DNA of 64,000 bases from Diphasiastrum complanatum (lineage: Eukaryota; Streptophyta; Lycopodiopsida; Lycopodiales; Lycopodiaceae). The DNA lies in assembly GCA_029204225.1 (NCBI GenBank), contig CM055111.1:19630642-19694641 (forward strand), given 5' to 3'. Under the pieces are notes generated by a model that ran no database searches, was not told the DNA's origin, and saw only the letters and a program-made list of their open reading frames with translations. Of this stretch, positions 35,940-46,700 are shown in pieces. The position numbers and the translations under genes were made by a program. Numbering within the stretch: the stretch's first letter is position 1; every line of letters starts with the position of its first letter.

Positions 35940-36150
35940 AAGCAAGCATGCCGATGTGCTAGTCATGAAAATGTAATAAAAAAAATACTGATTTATTTCT
36001 TAAGCCAATTTGGCTAGCATGCCGATGTGCTAGTCAATTTGGCTCCAATAAAATATATTTTTTTCTTGAGCTCAAAAAATATAAAAAATTATTTACTTTT
36101 TATTTTTTTTGTAGGCTAGCATGTCAGTGTGCTAGCCTTTACAACTTCAT
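35940..36150. repeat. Three spaced copies of a GCATGCCGATGTGCTAG motif
   Basis: The copies lie near 35945, 36015 and 36118 (the last as GCATGTCAGTGTGCTAG) in AT-rich sequence. Two are also flanked by CAATTTGGCT. The arrangement is irregular. Confidence 0.6.
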
Positions 36151-36241
36151 AAACATTTTACATAAAAGAAAATACCTATACTTAGAATTGTAAAAAAGTG
36201 TTGTTTGATGGACTTATTTAAGTGTCTTTCCGATTACCCTT

Positions 36242-37041
36242 TGTCAAAAATTTAGATTTTAGGATCTTGCAAAGATCTACCATGACCTACATGCATGTGA
36301 GATTGCACATCTATCAAATTTGGATGGATCAATTTGAATTTCGAAGAGCCATCTAATGCACTTTGAATCTAGGCAAGTGCTCAGTAACTCGCAAAGTTAT
36401 GATCATCATCCAAAGTCAAGCAAGTTTTCACATACACATGAAAAAACTAAGTAAAATTCATTATGAAAGAGACTACCAAACACTGCTCTCGAGTAGAGAG
36501 AGAAAAACCATGAAGCCTCATGTAGAAAGAGAATGTATACAAAGAGTATGCAAGTCAAAAATTGTCTTTCTCTCAAAAAGATTAGGTTACAATGAGAGCT
36601 CACTTCCATTAGTAGTAGCTCAAGTTCTTGCTTAAAAAACACATATAAAAACTCCTAACAGAACCCATGGATTACACCTCTTATCATGATTGGCCAGGGA
36701 TTACACCTCTTATCATGATTGGACCTCACCATTTTCACCTCACAATATGATTGGGCCTCATGATGTGCACCTCTGGGCAGAGTCTTAATGTGATTGGCCT
36801 CATGCTCTACACCTCTAATTATGATTGGTCCATATGTATCAATGAGATGTGGATTTGGATACATCATACTAGCAAAATTTCAATTCTTACATTTTGTGAC
36901 AAGTGTCACCATCCCACTAGAACTTGAGTTTAAAGTCCTTTTGACTTTTCAAAATCTAATCTAGAATATGTACAAGGTGGTGGTGGACATATGTACATGA
37001 AGGTAAAAAATTCTCAAGCTAAATTTTGCATAATTTTCACA
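36242..37041 (-). repeat. Element K, left (3') LTR
   Basis: About 800 bp from TGTCAAAAATTTAG to ATAATTTTCACA. It contains repeated ATTACACCTCTTATCATGATTGG words near 36670-36720. Confidence 0.75.
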
Positions 37042-38212
37042 CTCCCCAAAAATGAGGTTGATGAGATACTAGATCAATCTAAAAACTTAGGAGGCTTATG
37101 CTAGCTTCTCAAGTGGATACTTTGGCATGGATGTGTTGTAAAAACCATCCAATGGACTTGTGGTAGCAACAAATTCACCATATCCATGAGAGGACTTCTT
37201 CGGTGGAAATCCTTTGTCAATTTCCTTGATGAGCATTCCACCATATTTGCACCTTTTCCTTTGGTTCCTTCCATGCTTGAAGAAGATCTTTGACTTGAAT
37301 GAAGATCAAGATCACAAAGTAGATACATGGGTTGATTACAAGGATTTTGCATACTAGCTTGACTAGTCCACAAACTATGAATATTTTGCATAATAATTCT
37401 AATCTTGTAATCAATAACAATCGTGACTTATTGAGGCTACTTACTTATGAGTATAATTTTCCTTTGTGGATGATTCAATTATTCTCATAAGAAGTTTACA
37501 AATTGCCTCAAAAAATGAAAAAAATTAATAGTAAGATCTCCAAGGATCTAGATCACAAACATGATAATCACACCACACCAAAATCCAGTCAATTGGAAAT
37601 TTGGCCTTGCTTTAACTGCCAAAATGAAAGCACAACAAATTTGAATAAAATCACACCAAATCCAGATCCAACCACCACTATTGGACTCCACAGAGACCAA
37701 TGACTCTATCTCTTTAGAGGTGGAATGGATTTGAAAAGATTTGATTGCAAACAATGTCCCAGATTCCCTTGTCACCTGACTAGCTTGAGAGAAACATCAA
37801 TATTTGACAAAGCTTTTGAGATCAAGGGCATTGAACCATAATGATCTAAAAAAACACTAGGTGGGCACACCTACCTACCCTCAAAGATTAGCTACAAACA
37901 TCAAAATGATGCATCAATGACCCTCGACACCTTATTTTTCTCAATCTACACTTCAAGCTCTTTCCTTCAAGTGCTTACTTGGACTCTATGGATAAAAAAT
38001 GAGATTGCTACAAAATTCCAAAGTGGACACAACTCACACGTGTACTTTAGACACAATAAATTCTCACTATTGATTCAAGAAATCATCCAAAACTAGCAAT
38101 CATTGGCCAATTTGAAGCTAGAAGTAAATCAAGATCCAAGAGCACTCTACTCTAGCTTTTTCACATCAAATCTTGTTTTTTGATGATCTAAATTTAAGCA
38201 TGAATGGATCTA

Positions 38213-38224
38213 GCTCTGATACCA
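38213..38224 (-). other. Primer binding site of element K (tRNA-iMet)
   Basis: TGGTATCAGAGC on the minus strand abuts the LTR starting at 38225. Confidence 0.85.
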
Positions 38225-38860
38225 TGTCAAAAATTTAGATTTTAGGATTTGCAAAGATCTACCATGACTTACATACATGCAAGATTGCAGTTCCATCAAA
38301 GTTGGATATATCAACTCGGATTTTGAAGAGCCATTTAATGCACTTTGAATCTAGGCAAGAGCAATCACCATAAAGTTATGATCATCCAAAGTTTTTCACA
38401 TCTACATGAAAAAACTAAATCAAGTTTTTCACATACAAAAACTCATTATGAGAGAGCCTACTAGAAACCTTGCTCTCAGGTAGACAGAGAATGTATACAA
38501 AGAGTATACAAGTCAAAAAATTTCTCTCTCTCAAAAAGATTAGATTACAAAGAGAGCTCACTTCCATTAGTAGTAGCTCGAGTTCTTGCTTCAAAAACAC
38601 ATGTAAAAACTCCTAACAATGATTGGACCCTATGGATTACACCTCTTATCATGATTGGCCCCATGGATTACACCTATTACCTCTTAATGTGATTGGCCTC
38701 ATGATCTACACTTCTGGTTATGATTGGTCCATATGTATCAATGAGATGTGAATTTGGATGCCTACTAGCAAAATTCCAATCCTTATATTTTGTGACAATT
38801 GTCACCATCTCACTAGAATATGTACAAGGTGGCAGTGGACATATATACATGAAGTAAATC
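38225..38860 (-). repeat. Element K, right (5') LTR, shorter
   Basis: It begins TGTCAAAAATTTAGATTTTAG and aligns with the left LTR up to ATACATGAAG near 38853. The right end is cut. Confidence 0.7.
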
Positions 38861-39569
38861 TATATTTAAAGGATAGCAAAGTGTGTTTTGATCGCCTATT
38901 TAAAATTTGATGGCTAGTAAGATTTTCAAGTATGTACCAAACCACAATCCTTAGCTATAGAGAATTATGTAATGGCATAAAAATGGTAGCACACCATGTG
39001 CTATATTTTTGTTGAATTATGGGCAGAGAAAAACTCACAAAAATCTACTTGCAATATGCCAAGGCCTATTATAACTGACCACATCTTCAAGAACTTTTTG
39101 AAGTGCTCTCTTTCCACTTCTACTATGGATGAAACCCGTCTAGGTGCTTAGTTTTTTTATTGGAAAAAACATCATGGCTTAAATTTTTGAGACAAACTCA
39201 ACAAACCAAATTCCTACAGATCAAATCACCAAAAGGAAAACCATAGGAGTAAAACTCCACACAAGCATAATAGAACTTGTTTATAGCAAATTCATAATTA
39301 CAAGTTAAATAATGATTATAGAACACTTGGAGACATGGCCAGTATAGGGTTTTTCACTTGGAGACATGGCTAGTATAGGGCTTTTTGACTTATTTCAGTT
39401 TTACAGGCTAATTTTAATTGCTTGTAGTTGTGAAATCACTAGAAATTTTCATGGCTAGACTGATCTATTCATCTCAAAATTTTGAGCCAAGATAAAAAAA
39501 GCCGAGCAAGACCAACTTTGAGAAGCTTATGAATGTAAAATGCAAATATAGCCCAAGGGCCATCATAAA
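38861..39569. other. No gene recognised; one 31-bp tandem duplication
   Basis: AT-rich unassigned sequence. At about 39327-39388 the unit CACTTGGAGACATGGC plus AGTATAGGG occurs twice in tandem. Nothing else is recognised. Confidence 0.5.
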
Positions 39570-40138
<569 letters not shown>

Positions 40139-40153
40139 TTGGTATCAAATCAA
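40139..40153. other. 15-bp spacer between inverted H LTRs (primer-site-like)
   Basis: TTGGTATCAAATCAA lies between the two LTR ends GATCCTAACA and TGTTAGGATC. It resembles a diverged tRNA-iMet primer site (TGGTATCA...) directly after the + strand LTR. Confidence 0.55.
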
Positions 40154-40589
40154 TGTTAGGATCACCAAGTGAAGGTCTTCCATAATCCTGTCACATGCAA
40201 ACCAAAAGGACACATGTGGAGCATGAACCACCCAACCAATATGGAGAGGCTAGCCAATCCACCCCCGAGCCACAATGAAGAACACAAGAGAGGAGAGGAG
40301 AAACTGGCTCAAGAATCACATTTCACAATAGGAGGATGGGCGAGTTTTGAATGGTTATATTCTCTCCAAGAGAGAGAGAATATCCCCCCTAGGATCCCCA
40401 TGCAACCTAAATTGAGCTATTGACCTCCTATTCTTGCATTATAACAGTTTTCACCATGCATGGGCTCTTATGTCCAATTATAAGTCTGGGCCCTCATATG
40501 ATTAATAATTACTTGATACGACCACGTCCGGAATGACGTAGCATAACTAATAATCACATACAACCGGAGTGACCGGCTATCCACGTCAG
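40154..40589 (-). repeat. LTR of gypsy family H, inverted partner
   Basis: This is the reverse complement of most of 39570-40138, from TGTTAGGATCACC to CGGCTATCCACGTCAG. The first 40 or so bases of the LTR are absent. The arms pair over about 430 bp apart from the CT expansion. Confidence 0.85.
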
Positions 40590-41340
40590 TATAAACGCTG
40601 GTGTTTTTTCTTCAAAGTGCACAATACAGGATTCCAAGCTTTTGATTTCTTATCCATTTTTATGATTCAAGCTACCAATATATGCAATTGATTAAATATG
40701 CATTAAAACCTAAGTAACCATTATCCGTTGAGCTATTATTGTGCATTGATCATACAATGATTCCATAAGTTGTTTGCTACAATTTAAGCACCCAATTTCA
40801 TTCCTCTTTGTTTTCAATTCTTTTTCTATATCAATGGTTTAGATCCATTTTAGATTTCATTTAGGAGATCCTAGAAATTGGAAATTAGTCATGTGATAAT
40901 GCTCATAGGACTATAGCCTCCATTCTAACCAAGTTTCCCTTCGTCATTTGTATCAAAAATCCATATTTCATAGCAAGTTTGATAACTATTTAGTTGTATT
41001 TGTTTCTTATTACAATCATCCAATATGTTATTCCTCTTTGTTTATATGTGCTTGCAATCAAAAGGTGTTTCACCCACTTTCAAGGAGTATAATTCATCCT
41101 TGGCCTCAACATTGGCAATTTGTGCGCTAGTTGGTCTCTTAAGAATGGCTTTTGATGTTTTGGTGTTATTTGCTTTTATGGTTGTTTTGTATCAGCCATA
41201 AATGTAGTTCTCCAAATCATTTCCAACAATGACAAGCTTGAATGAACCATCCAAAAGAGGCCAACGACAGTTAATAGGTGCGAGGACCAAACAAGGAACT
41301 ACTACATCTACTGCACCAACACTTTTTTTCATGTATGTGA
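40590..41340. other. No recognisable feature
   Basis: AT-rich sequence without a domain. It may include the left side of the Harbinger-like element that follows, but no terminal inverted repeat was seen. Confidence 0.4.
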
Positions 41341-42160
41341 TCTACTAGTCGAAGATTTGTGTAGTAATCCTTCTGCCAGTCTAAGAGATATCCTCATAAG
41401 AAGTTGGAAGTGCAAAGGAAGGTTGCAATTGCTTTACGAAGACTGGGAACTAGAGATCCTTTGTTGTCTATTGTGAGATGTTTTGGATATATGAGACAAT
41501 AGTCTCAAGAATTGTCAGGACTTTTGTGAAGGCATTGGGAAAAAGATAGCACCATGATTTAACTTGGCAAGAAGAAACTAGTGAAAATGCATTTGGCCAC
41601 TTGCATGGTTTGTTGCCATGGGTTTGTGGAGCCATAGATTGCATTCGTGTCATATTCGATTGAGCTAGTATTCAAATATCCACTAATTAGTTTGACAAAA
41701 TGATGACTATAGCATGGTTGTTCAAGCAATTGTGGATTCAAATATGCTGTTTCTCGACATTTTTTGCAAGGTTGCTCAGTTCATTGAATGATGCTTGCAT
41801 TTTTAGCATATCAACATTTCTAGCACTTGTATAAAGTGGTCAATGGATCAACGACCCAACAGTTCAATTACAAGAACAAGAGATTACAAATTGATCTGAT
41901 CGTAGATGATGTAGGTTACAACATGTCTCCTTGGATAATAATTCCATTCCAAGCACAAGTTTGGCTTATATATATTATCAGTCTGATTACAAACATTCCT
42001 CAATCAGAATGATGGCTGAACGATCATTTGGTGAGTTGAAGGGTGTTGGAGATAACTTTATAGACGGATGATCCACATCTTGAATGAATATCCCATGTTA
42101 AGCTAGCATGTTGTTTATTGCACAATATAATGATAGATAAAAAAAGACAATGTGGAAGTT
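41340..42160 (+). pseudogene. PIF/Harbinger-like transposase relic
   Basis: Translation in alternating + frames gives motifs of the DDE_Tnp_4 (HARBI1-like) transposase family in the right order. VAIALRRLGTRDPLLSIVRC is near 41425; TFVKALGK and ENAFGHLHGLLPWVCGAIDC, with the first catalytic Asp, lie near 41520-41640. VDSNMLFLDIF with the second Asp is near 41730, then DDVGYNMSPWIIIPF at 41905-41950 and MMAERSFGELKGV with the catalytic Glu near 42010-42045. At least three frame changes and several in-frame stops separate these motifs, so it cannot encode a transposase. No terminal inverted repeats or TTA/TAA target duplication were identified. Confidence 0.75.
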
Positions 42161-42350
42161 AGTTTCTCTAGGAGGTCACCATAATCCAACTTCTAGTCTG
42201 ATAAAATCTCCATATAAGCGTGAAATCTTGAACATTTTTTATTTTACTTGGATACTAGGCTATAAACATGTAGGGTAGCTTAGCATATCGCATGTTGTGG
42301 ATCTCTTCAACTTCAAAGTTTCATTGTGGAAAGGTATCTACGACATTTAT

Positions 42351-43096
42351 TTTTATGTCCATGTCTTGTACAAGGGAATCGGAATAATTCTTGACATGGA
42401 TAGCCCGTCACTCCAGTTGTATGTGATTATTAGTTATGCTACGTCATTCCGGACGTGGTCGTATCAAGTAATTATTAATCATATGAGGGCCCAGACCTAT
42501 AATTGGCCATAGGAGCTCATGCATGGTGGAGACTGCTCTAATGCAAGAATAGGAGGTCACTAGCTCAATTTAGGTTGCATGGGAATAGGGGGAATATTCT
42601 CTCTCTTGGAGAGAATATAATTATTGGAAACTGGCCCATCCTCCTATTGTAAATTGTGATTCTTGAGCCAGTTTCTCCTCTCCTCTCTTGTGTTCTTCAT
42701 TGTGGACCGTTTCGGATTATAAAGAAAATTGGTTCTTTAGCTTACGAACTAGATCTTCAGAACAAGTCTACAACTCACCATGTGTTTCATGTAAGCTGTC
42801 TAAAATTAAGTTTACATGAAGGTGACGTAGTTGGTTCAGAGGAAGATCTTACCCATTTGGAGGACTTATCGCTTAGTGTTCCTTTGGAACCTAAAAAAGT
42901 AATAAGAACCAGAGATAAACAGTTGAAAAATCGTTCTATCTCTGAGTGCTTGATCAGGTGGAAGGGACGGACTGAGGATGATGATTCGTGGGAAAGGGTC
43001 GAAAGCATAAAGAAGAATTTCCCTAGGTTTCACTTCTAGAGATAGAAGTGGTTCAAGGGGGGAAGAATGTTATGTCCATGTCCTGTACAAGGGAAA
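42351..43096 (+). mobile_element. Gypsy family H remnant (LTR part, integrase end, LTR start)
   Basis: A partial H LTR (42351-42705) runs directly into the C-terminal end of a gypsy integrase (42706-43039). The purine tract AAGGGGGGAAGAA (43055-43067) and the first ~29 bp of an LTR (43068-43096) follow. The middle of the element is absent. It lies just upstream of the RAY1-like gene, in the same orientation. It is broken. Confidence 0.8.
42706..43039 (+). pseudogene. Integrase C-terminus with chromodomain, family H
   Basis: GPFRIIKKIGSLAYELDL and HHVFHVSCLKLSL are the usual gypsy integrase tail. ECLIRWKGRTEDDDSWERVE followed by NFPRF is chromodomain-like (chromovirus type). The frame is joined on its left to LTR sequence, so it is only a fragment. 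Confidence 0.8.
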
Positions 43097-43715
43097 CCCT
43101 AAAATCTATCAACAATCTATTCGGTAAAAAAATATTTGTCATGCACAGAGATTACATGTCAAGTTATTGCCATTTGCAAGAGTGCATCTAGATTTCAGGG
43201 TGGAGCCCACAAAGAACAAGATACGTGGAAAACAACCATGCCAGAAGGAACAACCTTGAGTAGAATCTGCTTCTGCTGCTGCTCCCCAACAAGATGCCCA
43301 GTGGGCACCATCATCAATGCAAAGCTTTTTTTCACCGCTACAACTGATGCTGAACCTAGTGCTAAAAAACGAAACAGTTGATACGTTCCTCTTGCTTGAG
43401 ACCGTCATGGCAAGCCACACTTTGGCTTATGGCTCAAAGTGGTTGTTGCATGGCAAGGCAAGGCAAGGCAACATTGGAGCAACAAGGGAACCCCTCCATG
43501 CTAAAGTCCATTACAATTTAGGGGTACCCTCCCTTTAGAAGGCCCATCCATGGCATCTTCATTCCGGCTCCTTGTCTTATCAAATCCACCGCCTCTCCGT
43601 GAATCTGCCATTTGCTTCTAAGGAAAGAAAGGATTCCGATCCATCTCTATGAAAGAGCAACGAGCTGATGAATCCGTCGACGTCCAAAATGCTGTTTCTG
43701 TGATAAATTTGAGCA
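43097..43715 (+). promoter_or_regulatory. Upstream region and probable 5' leader of the RAY1-like gene
   Basis: The region lies between the H remnant and the predicted start codon and is less AT-rich than the transposon-rich flanks. I see no convincing TATA box near 43450-43550. A 23-codon upstream ORF (43550-43621) and a second upstream ATG (43649, out of frame with the CDS) fall in the probable leader. The transcription start is unknown. Confidence 0.4.
43550..43621 (+). CDS. Possible upstream ORF, 23 residues
   Basis: ATGGCATCTTCATTCCGG... ends at TAA 94 bp before the main ATG. If the transcript starts before 43550, ribosomes would meet this ORF first. Whether it is transcribed is not known. 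Confidence 0.25.
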   Translation: MASSFRLLVLSNPPPLRESAICF

Positions 43716-46700
43716 ATGGCAATCAGATCTCGTCAGCGATTGTCTCGCTTCTCTTCGAAGGTCGGTCTGTCTGTCCTCCTGTCCAATTTCTGTTTCAACG
43801 ATTTGGCTCTCGATCAAGAGCTCCGTGGTGTCAGCTCTCCATGGCATTGAACTTGAATGCTTATCTAGATCTATGATTTGAATGCACTTGGTTATGTTTT
43901 GAAGAGGCAAATGGTAAAGGATAGCGTTGAGTTTAATTTGAGTAGTTTTTAAGAACTCTTGTCTCATATTTTTTGCTGTCTTATTAGTTCAATGCCATTT
44001 GGTGACTGACAGGAGCAGGTGTTCGCTTTCGTTCACTCTTTGATTTACATCAGTATTTCAAATTATTGCTAGCCGTTGAATGCATTCCAATGCCAAACAC
44101 TCTTGTGTGTCTGTGCTTCTATAAGAAATGCTGTTGCTTTTACTAACTGCCAAATGCCTGTTGAAGAACAAGAACTTAAATTACAGTATATCCGGAGTGA
44201 GGCCTGCAAGGCTTTCTGGAGTGAGGTTCTTCGGTTTCACTTTAGAATGCTTGCTTGGATCTCATTTAGCGAAGTGACACAGAATTGAAGGGAAAATTTA
44301 AAAGAGAAGTGGAGGAATGAGATCCCGTGAATAAAAAAACCTACTCATGGTAGTTGGCTCAACCACAAACGATGGCTAGAAAGAATGAATATAGGAGCGG
44401 TTCTTACTTAGGTCCTTCCGCCAAGAGTTCTATATTAATAAATAAAATGTTACAACAAATTTGTTTTTCTTCTTTGTTATATTGAAGATGAAATGACCCA
44501 ATACACCATCTTTAAGGCTAAGAAATTTTTTGAGGCTTGGAGTTTCTTGCAAAATCTATCAAAGAAGACTGTGTTTTGTTGATACAAAAGTTTGTCTTTC
44601 CTTGCTATTTAGCAAAGATCATTGTATGCTCAAGACTTTGGAGATGGGAAAAAGAGTCTTTGAGGAAGAAAATGATGACAAATACTAAGCTCATACCATA
44701 CATGTGCAAAGTTGATCTTTTCCGTTTATGATTTAAAGCAACTGACACATTTGCATTGGATTGCAAACTTTAAAGATTCATTTGCTGCATTTTTGCAAAC
44801 TCATTGCAAACTTCAACATTTATTGTAGGAACATTTGCATGAATATGAGACATTTGCCAACTATGTGAAAGAAGTTTTGATGGTAATTTGCTTATATTGT
44901 TTGATGCTTTGAGGCGTATTGTGAAGCTAGTCTGTACAAGAAACTACCCACATTTTGCTGATTTTGCATCCAGCCTCTTCCTGTCATCCTTGGGAACATG
45001 GGCATATGCCGTACAACCTGACACTCACAAGCGCCCATCTTGGGCTTAATGCCTCTTTTGGAGTCTTGTCTTCCACAACTTTAGTTGGACTTCTATTCAA
45101 CAAGACTTGGGCAACCCCTTTGCCTTGAGCATGCAGTTTCAGAGTCCAGAATAGTTCGGTTCTTTCTCTTGGCTATGCCATTTTACTGAGGGGTATGGGG
45201 AGTTGTAAGCTGCCTTTTGATTCAATTAGCCTTGCAAAATTCCACAAATTCCATCTAATGTACTCTCCACCACCATTTGACCTGAGCATCTTTATCTTGT
45301 GTCTTGATTTCTTTTCTACCAAAGCTTTGAATTGCACAAAGTACTTGAATGCTTTAGATTTTTGTTTCAAGAAATAAATCCAAATCTTGCGTGAGAAGTC
45401 ATTAATAAAGGTCGCAAAGTGATATGCCCCCCCTGTAGATCTGGTTTGGGTTGGCCCGCACAAATCTGAATGTACCAATTCAAGTATACCTTTTGCCTTG
45501 GTGGTGCTTTCCTTGGGAAACTTTTGTCTTTGCTACTTTCCCATAGCGCAAGCCTCACACACTGAAGAGCTTGGCTTAATGACTAGAAGCCCCTCCACCA
45601 TATGATGCTGGTTCAACACCTGCATACTTTGGTAGCCAAGATGTCCACACCTCTCGTGCCACAACCTATCCAATCACCTCCTCACGACGTTCTACACTCA
45701 AAAGCAAAGTGTCCATATTTACCACAGTAATTGCAATTCCCCTTCCTTTGAGGTGTAGAAGAGGTAGTAGAGGAGGATTGTGCTTCTGACATTTGCAAGT
45801 TCTCCATTCCTTGCTCAAGTGCTTGTGGTGCTCCTTTGTTTTTTGCCTTTACCTTTCTTTTTGTCCTTGGCTGAATTCTGCTTCTTCTTAGAAGCAAAGG
45901 CATGCTCTTGGAAATTCTCCCTCCTGGAGAGATTAACTCTCCTCATCTCCTCATGCAACAAGAGACCATATACCTCTTCATAGGTAGGAATTTTGTCCCT
46001 CACAGATATCATCATAACAAAGTTCTGATAAGCATATGACAAGCTATTTAGAACTATTAGCACCAAGTCTTTGTCAGCAATAGCCTCTCCAAGTACAGAA
46101 AGTTGATATCTAAGATCCTGGATCTTAGTAAGATGGTCTGTGACTGTCTCCCTTGCCTCCATCGTGAGAATATACAACTTGTTCTTCAAATAAAGAAGTC
46201 TAGCTGTATTTGTTTCATACAATGCACAAAGAATGTGCCATGCATCTCTAGGCCCTTTGGATGACCTGATTAGAGGAATAACGTTATCCCTTACAGACAT
46301 ATTGATGATTATGTGTGCCTTTTTCTCTCTCTTGATATAGTCCTTGAGCTTAGGTTTTGATGTTGGAACAGGCTCCTCACTTGTCACAAGCTTCCAACGT
46401 TCTTTATCTTCCAGAATGTTCTTGATCTTGAATTTCCAGACACTCAAATTAGTGCCATCAAGCCTGCTGGCTTCACTCAGCATGCTCTTTGCAAGACTAG
46501 TCATAATTGGATAGAAATGATGCATAGAAGGTCAATTGGGGTCTTCCTCCAACTAGATTATGCAGCCACTTGCTCAATAACCCTTAGCTTCTGGATTTGA
46601 AACTATCCCCCTGTATGGCTGTCTTAGCCCTTGTCCAAGATCCACTCAGCACTTGCACTGAAGTCCCCACTGTAGAGATCGCCCTCCTACAGCCCTGGCT

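Larger units (their letters stand above)
36242..38860 (-). mobile_element. Non-autonomous copia-like LTR element K
   Basis: Two matching LTRs (36242-37041 and 38225 to about 38860) flank about 1.2 kb. The interior has a tRNA-iMet primer site at 38213-38224 and a purine tract (TTTTTGGGGAG) beside the left LTR, so orientation is minus. No gag or pol is recognisable; a 96-codon minus frame (37101-37391) has no known domain. The LTRs are clearly diverged and the right one is shorter, so the copy is old. It is a small-derivative or TRIM-like element. Confidence 0.8.

Noticed and set aside
37101-37391. 96-codon frame inside element K as a gag gene
   Set aside because: It has no gag motif or cysteine knuckle, and an overlapping frame exists. 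Left as uncharacterised interior sequence.
43139-43420. 93-codon minus frame upstream of the RAY1-like gene
   Set aside because: No recognised domain, and it overlaps a + frame of similar length in the probable promoter region. I see no support for a gene.
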